55,439 nt of DNA from Chryseobacterium sp. Leaf201 (GCF_001421435.1 NZ_LMKA01000055.1:1-55439), one strand, 5' to 3'; positions 43,550-53,157 are shown, counted from the first letter of the stretch. Notes: generated by a model from the letters alone, not told the origin. Numbers and translations: made by a program.

Positions 43550-46366
43550 TTAATACCAGCCTCTTCTGGCTGCGTTAATAATCGAACTCAGATTAAGAAT
43601 AAGGGTATACCTGATGCGTCTTGCATAATCTTTAAAGCCGGGCTCGAAACCGAGAGAAGACTGTACCGGAAAATAGATTTCAAGGAAGTCCGAGATTACC
43701 CTTACTTTTACGCCACTGTCCCAGATAAATTGGGTAGGCCGGTTGCTGTTCTGATACACGCCTGCATCTGCATAAATGTGAAAAATTTTCCAGACACTTG
43801 TGTCTACGTTAACGGAAGTGATCCACTTATTTACAGTTCCGGGGATCAATGATTTAAAGCCTCCGTCCGCCAGAACATACTGCTGAGACAAGATACCGCC
43901 TGTAGCACTCTGCCCTAAAAGATTATAGGAGAAAGAATAATCTGAAACCCTGGAAATTCCATAGTTGAAGGTATTATTCCGTGTATTGTTTTTGATGAAA
44001 TACCCTGCAAAAAGCCGTACGCTCAATTTCTGTCTCGGGGCAAATTCCCAACGGTAGAAACCTTCAGCTGTTACTTTGTTGAAATCTTTCATGAGCTGGG
44101 TATTTACACTTAAGCTTTTTTCATGGATACTCTGGTTATCAGAATATCCATATCCTAAACTCCACAGATTGTACCGGTCATAATCGTTTCTGAGGATCAT
44201 TTCGGCATTCAGGTCACGCTCAAAATAATTGTAGGAAATACTGACGCCGCGGCTTACGGTACTCCTCGGGTTTTTCCTGAAACTGATATTGGAATAGATG
44301 GAGGCTTTCTTATAGGCCAGGTCATAATCATAATGGAACTGGGAGCCTGAAATGCCGAAGGTCAAGCTTCTGATCATGCTCTCTGCGGGCAGAAAAGAAT
44401 AGGCTACCGCTCCTGAACCTACCAGTTTCCCTGTTCCGGTACTGTAAGTAGGCGTAACGGAGTACAGGAATTTCTGATCAAAAAGCGACTGGTTCTTAAA
44501 GTTGAACCCGATCAGGAATTTGTCATAGGTATTACTGAAACGTATTCTGGGGTTTACATAGATTTCATTGAATTCAGGATTCGGGATGTCTTTGATGAGT
44601 TTGAGCTTGATCTTCCTCATGTTCGAAAACAAACCTTTTGCGTACAGGAAATTATCCCTGTAATTGGCTTCCGGAAAGATATAATCATCATTCAGGGTGA
44701 TCTTATAAACATCCAGGGCAGGAATGGAAACGGTTTTTGTTTTATCCTCACCGGCAGTATCAATCCAGTATTCTTTTTTTACGCCGTCTCTTGTTTCTGT
44801 CTGCAATTTCACAGGAATTTCATCCGGTGTATTTTTACTGATTTTAATGTTTAGGGAATCTCCTTCTTTTTTAAATCTTTTAAGCTTGAAATTGACCCTG
44901 TTTTTATGTTGTATAAAATCCTGGAGATAGGTATTCCGTTTATCTTTTTCAGCCAGCTCTTTTAAAAAGTCCCTCGGATCAATCTGTTTATCTGTATTTT
45001 TAGAAATAAAATCCTGCACCAGGTAATCGAAATTTTCGTAGCCCATTTTATCGGCAGCATAGCTGAATAAAGTCCCGGTTTCAAAATGACTGATTGCCAT
45101 ATCATTGAAGTTGCTCAGGACAGCATATTTCTCATCGATTTTCTGATCTAAGTTCTGAGACATGATATACTGGTAAGCCAGTCCGTAACGCTCGGTAAGT
45201 TTTACATTCGAGGCATGAAAAAGCTTTAGGGGCTTTATCCCGAAAATCTGGCTTTCAGGCAGGGCACCCAGCAGTTTGGTATCCGGATAGAATTTTTTTA
45301 AATACTGGATTTCAAGGTAAGACTTTAAGCCGTTTTTAAACCAGTGGTTGTCCTGTTTGTCTGTAATGATGCTTTCATCCAGAATTTTCTTGGTGATAAT
45401 CCCGAAATAATCCAGATCTGCTTTCTCTGCATCCGTAAAGAGTTTAAACCTGAACTTCCAGAAAGAAATATCATTATTCCCGAAAAAATCTTCTTTAGAC
45501 CTGAACTTTTCAGTAATAAAAAGCATTTCCGGAACGAGACCGGTTTTTTCTTTAATAAATTTTAACTGTAAAGGCAGGTAAAATTCAAGGTTCTGTTTTT
45601 CCTCCGGTTTCAGGTTGTACCCGAATTTTATTTCGGTATTCATACCGTCGGTACTGACCTTTATGGAAGGGTATTCATTCTGGGAAATCAGGAATTCCGG
45701 ATCTGAATCAAGATAGCCCTTAAAGGAATTCATCTGGGTCTGCTGCAGGTTGCTTTCAATAAAATAATTAACCGGAAGGTCAAAATTTACCGTCCAGAAC
45801 GTATTGAAGTTTACCGATTCCTCAATATCCACATATTTTCTCGGGGAAATATTGTCCGGATCAAAGTGATCCGGAACAATAAAGAAGTATTTTAAGGCCA
45901 CTTGGGTATCAGAGGTTCCGTAGCCGGTAAATTTCCGGTCCGGAAGCTGGATCTGATAGTGCAGCTGAAGTTTTATTTTTTCTCCGGGTGCCAGCGCTTC
46001 TTTTAAAGGGAGCAGGAGGTTTTCATCAGAAATCTCATGAACAGGTATTTCCTGATCAGCATTTTTTACCTGTAAGCTTATTAACTTTCCAAGCTCATGC
46101 GGTTCTGCAAAATGGAGATTCGTATTCCGGTCTTCCAGTTTCCTGTAGACCAGCGAAGTCCCTCTTCTGTTGTAGGCAGATACCCAGTTCAGCAGTTTTA
46201 CCGTCTGTAAATCCTTTCCGGAATGGTTGTGATAGACCAGTTCTTCACTTACATCCAGCATTTTTTTATCTGAAGACAGTCTGGCTTCAATATAAATGCT
46301 GTCTTTCTGTGCAGAAACTTCTGCAACACCTACAAACAAAATAAGACAAATGCTAATCTTTTTCAA
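43550..46366 (-). CDS. M1-peptidase-like protein fused to an outer-membrane beta-barrel
   Basis: The 938-residue product has a signal peptide (ends near VSAQ). An N-terminal beta domain follows, like that of M1 aminopeptidases (about 22-250; ARLSSDKKMLDVSEELVYHN). A middle part recalls the M1 catalytic helices (NHWFKNGLKSYLEIQYLKKF corresponds to the second-Glu helix), but no HExxH is present. From about residue 590 a barrel-like region of alternating strands follows to the end (final LSSIINAARRGWY). The start is TTG (46366); no in-frame ATG is available. It looks like a surface protein built from a peptidase scaffold that has lost its zinc site. Confidence 0.8.
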   Translation of the reverse strand: MKKISICLILFVGVAEVSAQKDSIYIEARLSSDKKMLDVSEELVYHNHSGKDLQTVKLLNWVSAYNRRGTSLVYRKLEDRNTNLHFAEPHELGKLISLQVKNADQEIPVHEISDENLLLPLKEALAPGEKIKLQLHYQIQLPDRKFTGYGTSDTQVALKYFFIVPDHFDPDNISPRKYVDIEESVNFNTFWTVNFDLPVNYFIESNLQQTQMNSFKGYLDSDPEFLISQNEYPSIKVSTDGMNTEIKFGYNLKPEEKQNLEFYLPLQLKFIKEKTGLVPEMLFITEKFRSKEDFFGNNDISFWKFRFKLFTDAEKADLDYFGIITKKILDESIITDKQDNHWFKNGLKSYLEIQYLKKFYPDTKLLGALPESQIFGIKPLKLFHASNVKLTERYGLAYQYIMSQNLDQKIDEKYAVLSNFNDMAISHFETGTLFSYAADKMGYENFDYLVQDFISKNTDKQIDPRDFLKELAEKDKRNTYLQDFIQHKNRVNFKLKRFKKEGDSLNIKISKNTPDEIPVKLQTETRDGVKKEYWIDTAGEDKTKTVSIPALDVYKITLNDDYIFPEANYRDNFLYAKGLFSNMRKIKLKLIKDIPNPEFNEIYVNPRIRFSNTYDKFLIGFNFKNQSLFDQKFLYSVTPTYSTGTGKLVGSGAVAYSFLPAESMIRSLTFGISGSQFHYDYDLAYKKASIYSNISFRKNPRSTVSRGVSISYNYFERDLNAEMILRNDYDRYNLWSLGYGYSDNQSIHEKSLSVNTQLMKDFNKVTAEGFYRWEFAPRQKLSVRLFAGYFIKNNTRNNTFNYGISRVSDYSFSYNLLGQSATGGILSQQYVLADGGFKSLIPGTVNKWITSVNVDTSVWKIFHIYADAGVYQNSNRPTQFIWDSGVKVRVISDFLEIYFPVQSSLGFEPGFKDYARRIRYTLILNLSSIINAARRGWY

Positions 46367-46383
46367 TATTCCTGATAAAGCAT

Positions 46384-46391
46384 CAAATATA
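46384..46391 (-). promoter_or_regulatory. Putative -7 box of the M1-barrel gene
   Basis: Minus-strand TATATTTG is a TAnnTTTG match 17 bases upstream of the TTG start. Confidence 0.35.
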
Positions 46392-46420
46392 ACTTATTTT
46401 TGAGAGATTTAATCCGGCAT

Positions 46421-47800
46421 TTAGTTTTGAATTGATTTTTTTTCTAAAGAATTCAGATATGCTTTCCAGCCTTCATTTTTGTACGTAACTGCAGCTTCAG
46501 CCGGGTTTTCAGATTTATAGATTCCTCTTCCCACGATGATAAAATCTGTATGGAGCATCTTAAAAACATGTTCAGGGGTATTGTATTGCTGCCCTTTTCC
46601 GTCACCTGAATCTGCTAAATTCACTCCGGGAGTAAACAAAAGCATTTCTTCAGGAAGCGGGTTCTGGGAAACGCCTCCGATTACATTAGGATGGGATGAA
46701 GCCACTTTCAATGCTTCTTCACGGTAGCTGGAAGTGGTTAATGCTCCTTTTGAAGACATCCCGATAATGGCTACCACGCCTACATTCCTGAAGCAGTCCA
46801 AAGATTCAAAACCTCCGATCACCTGGGAAGTCACGAAATCTGCCCAGTCCGTAATGTTGAAAATTCCGCTTGTAAACTGAAGTTCCTGGGTATTTCCGAT
46901 GTCTGCGAACTTGCGGTCTTCCATCAGAAGGAAATTGTGTTTTGCAGACAGGGCTTTTAACGGCGTAATGGTTTTTTCGTAATCAAAATCAGAGATGATA
47001 TCAATATGGGTTTTCAGGGCAATAACATGAGGTCCTACTTTTTCAGCTAAATCCAGCAGTTCCTGGGTAGTGGTTACATCTGCGGAAGCAATCAGGTTGG
47101 ATTGTTTAGCTAAAGCAATTTCCAGCAGTTTTTTAGAAACGGAATGCTGTGCAGTGTTCAGTTTCTGTTCATAGGAACATCTTGTCTTTTCTTCAAAATT
47201 GATATGGTTCCCCTGTAAAAAATCCTGGATTCTCTTTACTTCATCATCAGACAGTTCGCCGGTTTCCTTAAGGATTCCGCAGACTTCCGAAATGTTGAAA
47301 AGGGTATGAACGCGGTATCCTTTGCTTTCAAGAAGCTGTTTGCCGCCCTGTTCCCTGTCTAAAACCACTACGATATCGGCTACTTTAAGATCTTCCTGTT
47401 CCACTTCGGCAATGGTTTCAATCAGGGATTTCCCTGACGTGATCACATCTTCCACCAATAAGCAGTTCTGCCCCTTCTGGTAGATGCCTTCAATCAGTTT
47501 TTTAGTGCCGTAGTTTTTAGCTTCTTTTCTTTTAATAATTAACGGAATATAGCTTTCCAGAGACATGGCTGTAGCCATCGGAAGGGCCGCATAAGGAACC
47601 CCGCAGATCAGGTCAAAATTATCCAGAGGAAGCATTTCCAGTAAATAATTAGCCAGGTTTTTCAGGATTTTAGGGTCTGATGCCAAAGGCCTTAGGTCTA
47701 CGTAAAACGGACTTTCAATGCCGCTTTTCAGGGTAAATCTTCCGAATTTAATAATGCCCAGCTTATAGCATTCCAGGAAAAATTCTTTTTTACTTTCCAT
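46421..47800 (-). CDS. pyrEF: Bifunctional orotate phosphoribosyltransferase / OMP decarboxylase
   Basis: One 459-residue chain carries both last steps of UMP synthesis. The N-terminal OPRT (about 1-205) has the PRPP loop VEDVITSGKS (residues 116-125) and VLDREQGG. The C-terminal OMP decarboxylase (about 210-459) has ALKTHIDI with its Lys (263) and the catalytic EDRKFADIGNT (294-304), which is the eukaryote-like form of the motif, not the DLKFHDIPNT of many bacteria. Domain order is that of animal UMP synthase. A -7 box (plus 47821-47828) precedes it. The gene symbol is descriptive. Confidence 0.93.
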   Translation of the reverse strand: MESKKEFFLECYKLGIIKFGRFTLKSGIESPFYVDLRPLASDPKILKNLANYLLEMLPLDNFDLICGVPYAALPMATAMSLESYIPLIIKRKEAKNYGTKKLIEGIYQKGQNCLLVEDVITSGKSLIETIAEVEQEDLKVADIVVVLDREQGGKQLLESKGYRVHTLFNISEVCGILKETGELSDDEVKRIQDFLQGNHINFEEKTRCSYEQKLNTAQHSVSKKLLEIALAKQSNLIASADVTTTQELLDLAEKVGPHVIALKTHIDIISDFDYEKTITPLKALSAKHNFLLMEDRKFADIGNTQELQFTSGIFNITDWADFVTSQVIGGFESLDCFRNVGVVAIIGMSSKGALTTSSYREEALKVASSHPNVIGGVSQNPLPEEMLLFTPGVNLADSGDGKGQQYNTPEHVFKMLHTDFIIVGRGIYKSENPAEAAVTYKNEGWKAYLNSLEKKSIQN

Positions 47801-47820
47801 TAATTTTTTATTAGATGTTG

Positions 47821-47828
47821 CAAATTTA
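47821..47828 (-). promoter_or_regulatory. Putative -7 box of the pyrEF gene
   Basis: Minus-strand TAAATTTG, a perfect TAnnTTTG match 20 bases before the ATG. Confidence 0.4.
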
Positions 47829-47945
47829 AGGATTTGATATGAAGACTGAAAGATTCAGGGGTCAATTGTGGATTTACTTTACAGGTAAATAGTGAAATAA
47901 AACAGATATTTCATTAAAAAAGTCAGTTTATGTACTCTCTATCCA

Positions 47946-47972
47946 CAAAAAAACCATCCCGGAGGATGGTTT
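47946..47972 (-). terminator. Terminator of the YkvA-like gene
   Basis: A 9-bp stem (47951-47959 with 47964-47972) closes a CGGA loop and is followed by T-rich sequence on the minus strand just after the stop codon. Confidence 0.85.
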
Positions 47973-47974
47973 CA

Positions 47975-48322
47975 CTATTTTACGATTTCAGCGTCGATTA
48001 CTTTGGCACCGGCTGAACTGTACTTTCTCTCGGTTTCCCACATCAGGAACTTATCCACTTCTTTTACCAGCTTCGGGATGGCCAGAGACAATACGGCAAG
48101 GTCATCCATAATTCCTAAAACCGGTAAGGCAAAATCCGGAAGGATATCAATAGGGGAGATGACATACAGCATTCCTAACAGAGGCAGAATGATATCAATG
48201 GATCTCATCGGGTATTCCCCTTTTCTCCACATCCTTACCATCCTGAAAATGTCAGGGATCTTTTTGACAAACCCCCTGTGGCTGATCGCTTCTTTCGCCA
48301 GATTCAGTTTTGAATACTTCAT
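47975..48322 (-). CDS. YkvA/DUF1232 family membrane protein
   Basis: The 115-residue protein has the DUF1232 core IDIILPLLGMLYVISPIDIL with PDFALPVLGIMDDLAVL, followed by a helix KLVKEVDKFLMWE. This short integral or membrane-associated domain occurs widely with unknown function. It is followed by its own terminator and lies between pyrEF and the aroC operon without clear operon links. Confidence 0.88.
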   Translation of the reverse strand: MKYSKLNLAKEAISHRGFVKKIPDIFRMVRMWRKGEYPMRSIDIILPLLGMLYVISPIDILPDFALPVLGIMDDLAVLSLAIPKLVKEVDKFLMWETERKYSSAGAKVIDAEIVK

Positions 48323-48406
48323 TTTTGGTGTTTGATTAAATAATTTTCTTTAGAACTGTATATTTCTCAAATTCTGTACCAACTTATTATAATGTTAGTT
48401 AAAAGA

Positions 48407-48946
48407 TTATTTAATAATATTATCGATAAACTGATGTACGGATTCTGTATTCCAGTCTCTTGAAGCATCTTCTTTAATAATGATCCTGCCGTTCTTATCC
48501 AGCAGATAAGTGGTAGGAAAAACCTTTGGCAGAATTTTTTCGGAGATCGGGCTTTGGGCGATATACACCGGGACATCATAGTTGTTTTCCTTAAGGAATT
48601 TTCTCACGGCTGCCTCTTCATCATTCATCGCGATTAAAACAAAATCCACATGGTCTTTCCTTGTCTCATATAATTTCTGGATAGACGGCCACTCTTTTCT
48701 GCACGGTGGACACCAGGTTCCCCAGAAATTCAGGAAGACAGCCCGGTTCTTAAAATTTTTAAGATTGGTACTGGGTGTGTTGATTCCCTGAAGTTCAATA
48801 TCGTAATCTTCATCGCCTACATGAACGGCATTTTCAATGGTGGCAATTGGAAAGAAGGCATCCTGTAATTTTTCTTTCACTCCCGGAACAAAAGCAATCA
48901 CTCCGATAATGGCAATCAGTACAAGATAAATAATGTTTTTTTTCAT
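48407..48946 (-). CDS. TlpA-like thioredoxin-fold disulfide reductase
   Basis: The 179-residue protein has an N-terminal transmembrane anchor (IIYLVLIAIIGVIAFVPGV) and a periplasmic TlpA/ResA-like thioredoxin domain. The active site FWGTWCPPCRKEWP has cysteines at 79 and 82. The conserved cis-Pro segment is KVFPTTYLLDKNGRII. It probably reduces or shuffles disulfides in the envelope, for instance in cytochrome maturation. It is the third gene of an aroC-Trx-tlpA operon, separated by 17 bases from its neighbour. Confidence 0.9.
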   Translation of the reverse strand: MKKNIIYLVLIAIIGVIAFVPGVKEKLQDAFFPIATIENAVHVGDEDYDIELQGINTPSTNLKNFKNRAVFLNFWGTWCPPCRKEWPSIQKLYETRKDHVDFVLIAMNDEEAAVRKFLKENNYDVPVYIAQSPISEKILPKVFPTTYLLDKNGRIIIKEDASRDWNTESVHQFIDNIIK

Positions 48947-48963
48947 TTTACTTTTAATAAAAA

Positions 48964-49527
48964 TTACAGCAGTTCCAGGATTTCCTGAACAGCATCTTTA
49001 CCTCTGTTTTTGGCATAATACATCTGCAGATCATTATAAAAAAGATCTTTAGGATAATTTTCAGGGTCTGCCTTGTGTTTCATCAGCAGTTCCTTTCCAT
49101 ACTGAGGACGCGGCCCCCAGGAATTTTTCACATTAAAATCGTTATCCAGGATAATCACTTTCGGGATGGATTCTGTTCCGTTGGTTAAAAACTGACTGAT
49201 CAAGCTTTTGTCACTGTCCCTGAGAAAGATCCTGACTTCGTTCTTACCTTCAAAAAACTTAACCAGGGCCGGAACGGTTGCACTCGCATCGCCGCACCAT
49301 ACCTCGGAAACAATCAGGATTTTCCCGTCAAAACCTTTGGCTTCAAGTTCTTTCAGCTGATCTGCATCCGGAATATATTTCTTTAAGGTCCTGTCAATTC
49401 TCTGGAGTCCCAGTTCATAATACTGTTTATAATCGGTTTCCTGCTGTGTTGCAGGATAGGCCAGTCTCTGTTTTCCGGTTTCCACATACGCCTCGAAAGA
49501 GATGCTTTTTTCCCAGTAGTTTTTCAT
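48964..49527 (-). CDS. Thioredoxin-like protein with single active-site Cys
   Basis: The 187-residue soluble protein belongs to the thioredoxin_9-like group. Its active-site segment is SEVWCGDASATVPAL: Cys78 is present but the second Cys of a CxxC pair is replaced by Ala. The later VIILDNDFN segment includes a cis-Pro region (TESIPKVIILDND). No signal peptide is seen. A single cysteine would allow a monothiol or chaperone role but not a normal disulfide cycle. It lies between aroC and the TlpA-like gene. Confidence 0.8.
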   Translation of the reverse strand: MKNYWEKSISFEAYVETGKQRLAYPATQQETDYKQYYELGLQRIDRTLKKYIPDADQLKELEAKGFDGKILIVSEVWCGDASATVPALVKFFEGKNEVRIFLRDSDKSLISQFLTNGTESIPKVIILDNDFNVKNSWGPRPQYGKELLMKHKADPENYPKDLFYNDLQMYYAKNRGKDAVQEILELL

Positions 49528-49544
49528 TTCTAAAATATTTATAT

Positions 49545-50615
49545 TTAAAAATTATTGATATTTCTAGTTTTGTTGATCAGGAATAAATCTGCCAGCACAA
49601 AAGCGGCGAGGCTTTCTACAACCGGCACTGCTCTCGGAAGTACACAGGGATCATGGCGTCCTTTTCCTTCCACAATAACAGGATTTCCATATTTGTCTAC
49701 GCTTTCCTGAGGCCTCAGAACTGTTGCCACAGGCTTAAAAGCTACCCGGAAATAAATATCCATTCCGTTTGAAATGCCGCCCTGGATTCCTCCTGAAAGA
49801 TTGGATTTCGTAGTAAAATCTTCATTGAAGAGATCATTATGTTCCTTTCCGGTCATTTTTGCTCCGCAGAAACCGCTTCCGTATTCAAAGCCTTTTGCTG
49901 CGTTGATGTTTAGCATCGCTTTGCCCAGTTCTGCCTGAAGTTTTGAGAAAACAGGCTCACCGATTCCTGCAGGTACATTTTTAATCACACAGGTAATGGT
50001 TCCGCCGATGGTATTTCCTTCTTTTTTGATCTCTTTGATTCTGGCGATCATTTTTTCAGCAGTTTCCGCATCCGGGCAACGCACTTCATTGCTTTCGGTT
50101 TTTGAGAAATCAAGTGCCTGATAAGGTTTTTCGCAGAAAATTTCTCCTACGGAAGATACATAAGCATTGATTTCTATAGCTGATAACAGCTGTTTTGCCA
50201 AAGCTCCTGCTACCACCCAGTTGATGGTTTCCCTGGCTGAAGATTTGCCGCCGCCCCGGTAATCCCTTATCCCGAATTTCCGGTCATAGGTAAAATCGGC
50301 ATGGCTCGGGCGGTATGATTCTGCAATATGGTCGTAATCCCCGGATTTCTGGTTTTCATTTTCTATTATAAAACCAATGGGCGTCCCGGTTGTTTTTCCT
50401 TCAAAAATGCCTGAAAGAAATTTTACCGTATCGCTTTCTTTTCTCTGAGTTACAATAGCAGACTGCCCGGGTTTGCGGCGGTCCAGTTCATTCTGGACAG
50501 CTTCGAGATCAACGGTAAGGCCTGCCGGGAAATTATTGATAATTCCGCCATATGCCAGGCCGTGGCTTTCTCCGAATGTTGTAAGGCTTAATAAATTGCC
50601 TAAGGTATTTAACAT
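49545..50615 (-). CDS. aroC: Chorismate synthase
   Basis: Converts EPSP to chorismate, the last common step of aromatic amino-acid synthesis, with reduced FMN. The 356-residue length fits. Signature segments include [20 protein letters not shown], the [15 protein letters not shown] region, [20 protein letters not shown] with [13 protein letters not shown], and [20 protein letters not shown] near the C-terminus. It is first of three genes in a tight run; the redox-protein genes downstream have no evident tie to aromatic synthesis. Confidence 0.97.
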   Translation of the reverse strand: MLNTLGNLLSLTTFGESHGLAYGGIINNFPAGLTVDLEAVQNELDRRKPGQSAIVTQRKESDTVKFLSGIFEGKTTGTPIGFIIENENQKSGDYDHIAESYRPSHADFTYDRKFGIRDYRGGGKSSARETINWVVAGALAKQLLSAIEINAYVSSVGEIFCEKPYQALDFSKTESNEVRCPDAETAEKMIARIKEIKKEGNTIGGTITCVIKNVPAGIGEPVFSKLQAELGKAMLNINAAKGFEYGSGFCGAKMTGKEHNDLFNEDFTTKSNLSGGIQGGISNGMDIYFRVAFKPVATVLRPQESVDKYGNPVIVEGKGRHDPCVLPRAVPVVESLAAFVLADLFLINKTRNINNF

Positions 50616-50665
50616 GAGGTAAATTTACGGCTTTTTCTTCAGATGTAAAGTATGCCTGATCTGTT

Positions 50666-52300
50666 CTATCGGTATGAATTTTTAACAGAACGGATTACCT
50701 GTTCCGCTTCTCTTTTTTCCTGTGCATTCAGTTTTTTCCAGATAAATCCTTTGCTGAGATCTTCCTTGTTGATCATCTGCGGAAAAATCCCGGCTTTAAT
50801 ATGTTCGAACAGATAGCTTTCTGAAACGGCCGGCAGCCGTGTGTCAAAACTGTAAGGATATTTTCTGGAAACATTGAATTTGAAGTTTCCTATTTTGTAT
50901 GACTGAAATGAATTGTATTGATAGGTGGAAGGCCTGTACAGCTGTTCTTTTTCAAATTTACCCATAAAGTTACCGAGCTTAAAACTGGGCACATAGGTCT
51001 GAAGGATCGTGGGGGCAATGAGGCATGCAATAAAAACCAAACTTAGAACAGAAAATACGGCAATTGATTTTTTCCGGTTAAAATAATCAATGAAAAAGAT
51101 AAAAAAGATCACGAAAAATACATCAATAAAAAACCGGTACTGGGCAGAAAACAGCAGGACAAAAGCACTTTTAATGAGGATGGAAACCAAAATAAAAGTA
51201 TAAATCTTTTTCTTTTTTTTAAGTGAATAAACGGTAAATGCTCCGAGGCTTATGATGAAAAAAATGTTGATTTTAGATTTGATCCCATCTAAAAACAGCC
51301 AGTTTCTGATATAGTCCCAAAAAGAAAAAGACTGAATTTCCCGATAGGAATACTGCATATCATAAGTCTTCTGAATCGCATATTGGGAAGATGTTTTCAG
51401 GACTTCGTCCGCGGGTTGCCAGCTTATTCCCAAATCTCCGATAGCCACCGGAAAAACAGGATACCCGAAAGTATAGACGTTTTTAATAAAAAACAGTAAT
51501 CCGATTAAAACTCCCGGAATTAATGTTTTTAAACCTGATCTGATAAGAAAAATAGAGTATAGCAGGCTCAGGATGGGAAGCCATATCATGGTAGGCTTTA
51601 TGGTAAAAACGAAAACCGAAAAAGCAAAGAGAACGGCCGTTTTTTTATTCTGGATTAAAATTTCATTCAAAATGATCAGTGAAAAGATAATTACCGGCAA
51701 ATCCGGGCTCGGCGACTGGGAGAATAACAGCAGGACCGGAATGAAACACAGGTGAATCCACGTTTTATTTTCTGTGATGTATAAGGCATAAGCAATAAGC
51801 AATACTGAATTTATCCTCAGAAGCGGATCTGAAAAATTAGAAAACCCGGACTGGAAAATATGCCATATCGACATCTGCCCCAAAGTAAGGTCTATATTTG
51901 AAATTCCTTTGACAAGTCCGAATTCCGTCAGCCATTTTATCGTCGGTACATAATACCCGAAATGGTCTAATATATAGGGATAGAATGAACCGCAAAATGA
52001 AATAACTAACACAAGGAATACCAGCAACTGCCAGTCTTTGCCCTTAAATCCATGCAGCTCCTGAAATACTTTGTTCCTGAAAAAAAAGAACAGTCCTGCC
52101 AACACAACAGGGATTTCTGCATAGCTATTCAGAGGCATAAAAAAAGCAAGAATTGTCCAGACCATGCTGATTCCCATGATTCCCAAAAAAATATTTCCGG
52201 AAGCTCCCTTGATGAATACGCCTGTAAGTTTCTGAAACAGATCACCCCAGCCCATCAGGACCGGGAGAATCAATACGGAAGAAAGCAGAATTAAAACCAT
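50666..52300 (-). CDS. Polytopic membrane protein (LIC_10190-like)
   Basis: The 544-residue protein has about 12 or more hydrophobic helices, a large extracytoplasmic loop, and an all-soluble C-terminal part (about 460-544). Overall it resembles the LIC_10190-type membrane proteins and GT-C-like glycosyltransferases, but I do not see a catalytic acidic loop I can trust, so no function is assigned. The ATG at 52300 lies directly against the T-tract of the upstream terminator, so the true start may be a little further in (a Met is at residue 16). Confidence 0.6.
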   Translation of the reverse strand: MVLILLSSVLILPVLMGWGDLFQKLTGVFIKGASGNIFLGIMGISMVWTILAFFMPLNSYAEIPVVLAGLFFFFRNKVFQELHGFKGKDWQLLVFLVLVISFCGSFYPYILDHFGYYVPTIKWLTEFGLVKGISNIDLTLGQMSIWHIFQSGFSNFSDPLLRINSVLLIAYALYITENKTWIHLCFIPVLLLFSQSPSPDLPVIIFSLIILNEILIQNKKTAVLFAFSVFVFTIKPTMIWLPILSLLYSIFLIRSGLKTLIPGVLIGLLFFIKNVYTFGYPVFPVAIGDLGISWQPADEVLKTSSQYAIQKTYDMQYSYREIQSFSFWDYIRNWLFLDGIKSKINIFFIISLGAFTVYSLKKKKKIYTFILVSILIKSAFVLLFSAQYRFFIDVFFVIFFIFFIDYFNRKKSIAVFSVLSLVFIACLIAPTILQTYVPSFKLGNFMGKFEKEQLYRPSTYQYNSFQSYKIGNFKFNVSRKYPYSFDTRLPAVSESYLFEHIKAGIFPQMINKEDLSKGFIWKKLNAQEKREAEQVIRSVKNSYR

Positions 52301-52303
52301 AAA

Positions 52304-52332
52304 AAAGATTGCCTAAAAATAAGCAATCTTTC
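52304..52332 (-). terminator. Terminator between the glycine-zipper gene and the membrane-protein gene
   Basis: AAAGATTGC pairs with GCAATCTTT around a 10-base AT loop (arms about 52304-52312 and 52323-52331). On the minus strand it ends in a run of T that touches the ATG of the next gene. Confidence 0.7.
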
Positions 52333-52357
52333 TATGTTAACGTTAAATTTATATTTT

Positions 52358-52900
52358 TTATCTCGGCTGTACCCTGCCGTCTTTTCTGTCACCCGCTCTA
52401 CCGATGGTATATCCTGTAGCACCTCCTACAACACCACCGATTACTGCTCCAAGACCTCTGTTTTTCTTAGAAATAATAGCTCCGGCCGCTGCACCACCTA
52501 CTGTACCGATGATGGTACCTTTTGCCGCTTTACTCATTCCTTTTTTCTGAGTTGTTGTACCCTGGGAAGAACTGGTTCCGTTATTTGCATACGTCCCGTT
52601 ATTGCTGCTTGAGCTCGGTCTGTCTCTGTATACGGTACGCGTTTCCCGGATTACCTGCGGTTTTGCATTGGCTGCTGCTGTTCTTGCCTGCTGAACCTGA
52701 GTAATGCTGTCTGATTTTTTCTGAGCTTCATAGGCCATTTTCTCTTTTTCTATAGCTAATTTCTGCTTCTCAATTTCAAGCTGCCTCATCTGGAATTCCA
52801 CTTTCTGCTGTTCCAGGGACTTTTCGGCAATCTGATCATCTTTTTTACAGGCAGTCAGTAAAAAAACTGACAATAGACCTGTCACCACTATACTTTTCAT
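52358..52900 (-). CDS. YMGG-type glycine-zipper lipoprotein
   Basis: The 180-residue product has a lipoprotein signal (MKSIVVTGLLSVFLLTAC; Cys at residue 18) and a coiled-coil-like Gln/Lys/Glu-rich stretch (EQQKVEFQMRQLEIEKQKLA). A Ser/Asn/Thr-rich linker follows. The C-terminal glycine zipper opens KGTIIGTVGGAAAGAIISKK and continues GAVIGGVVGGATGYTIGRAG. Glycine zippers pack into membranes, so this part is likely membrane associated. Role unknown; stress-induced homologues are known in other bacteria. A terminator follows. Confidence 0.85.
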   Translation of the reverse strand: MKSIVVTGLLSVFLLTACKKDDQIAEKSLEQQKVEFQMRQLEIEKQKLAIEKEKMAYEAQKKSDSITQVQQARTAAANAKPQVIRETRTVYRDRPSSSSNNGTYANNGTSSSQGTTTQKKGMSKAAKGTIIGTVGGAAAGAIISKKNRGLGAVIGGVVGGATGYTIGRAGDRKDGRVQPR

Positions 52901-53126
52901 AATTCAAATTTTAATTTAATAAGATGCTAAAAGCATAACTTTGATACCATATTCTTCCAATAATGAAGCCAAATTCAGTTAAGTAATGTTAAATGTCAAA
53001 AATACTTGTGTAATTGATATTAAAAATGGGTTTTTAATAAGCTTCAATTCATTGTTATAACTACTGTTATCATAAATAATACAGATTATGTATGGCAAGA
53101 CGTAACTTTTACTTAATCTATTCTTT

Positions 53127-53157
53127 TTGTTAGGTTAACATAAATTATTTAACTTCG
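53127..53157 (+). promoter_or_regulatory. Promoter of the small lipoprotein gene
   Basis: TTG (53127-53129), a 20-base spacer and TAACTTCG (one mismatch to TAnnTTTG) end 20 bases before the ATG. Confidence 0.5.
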
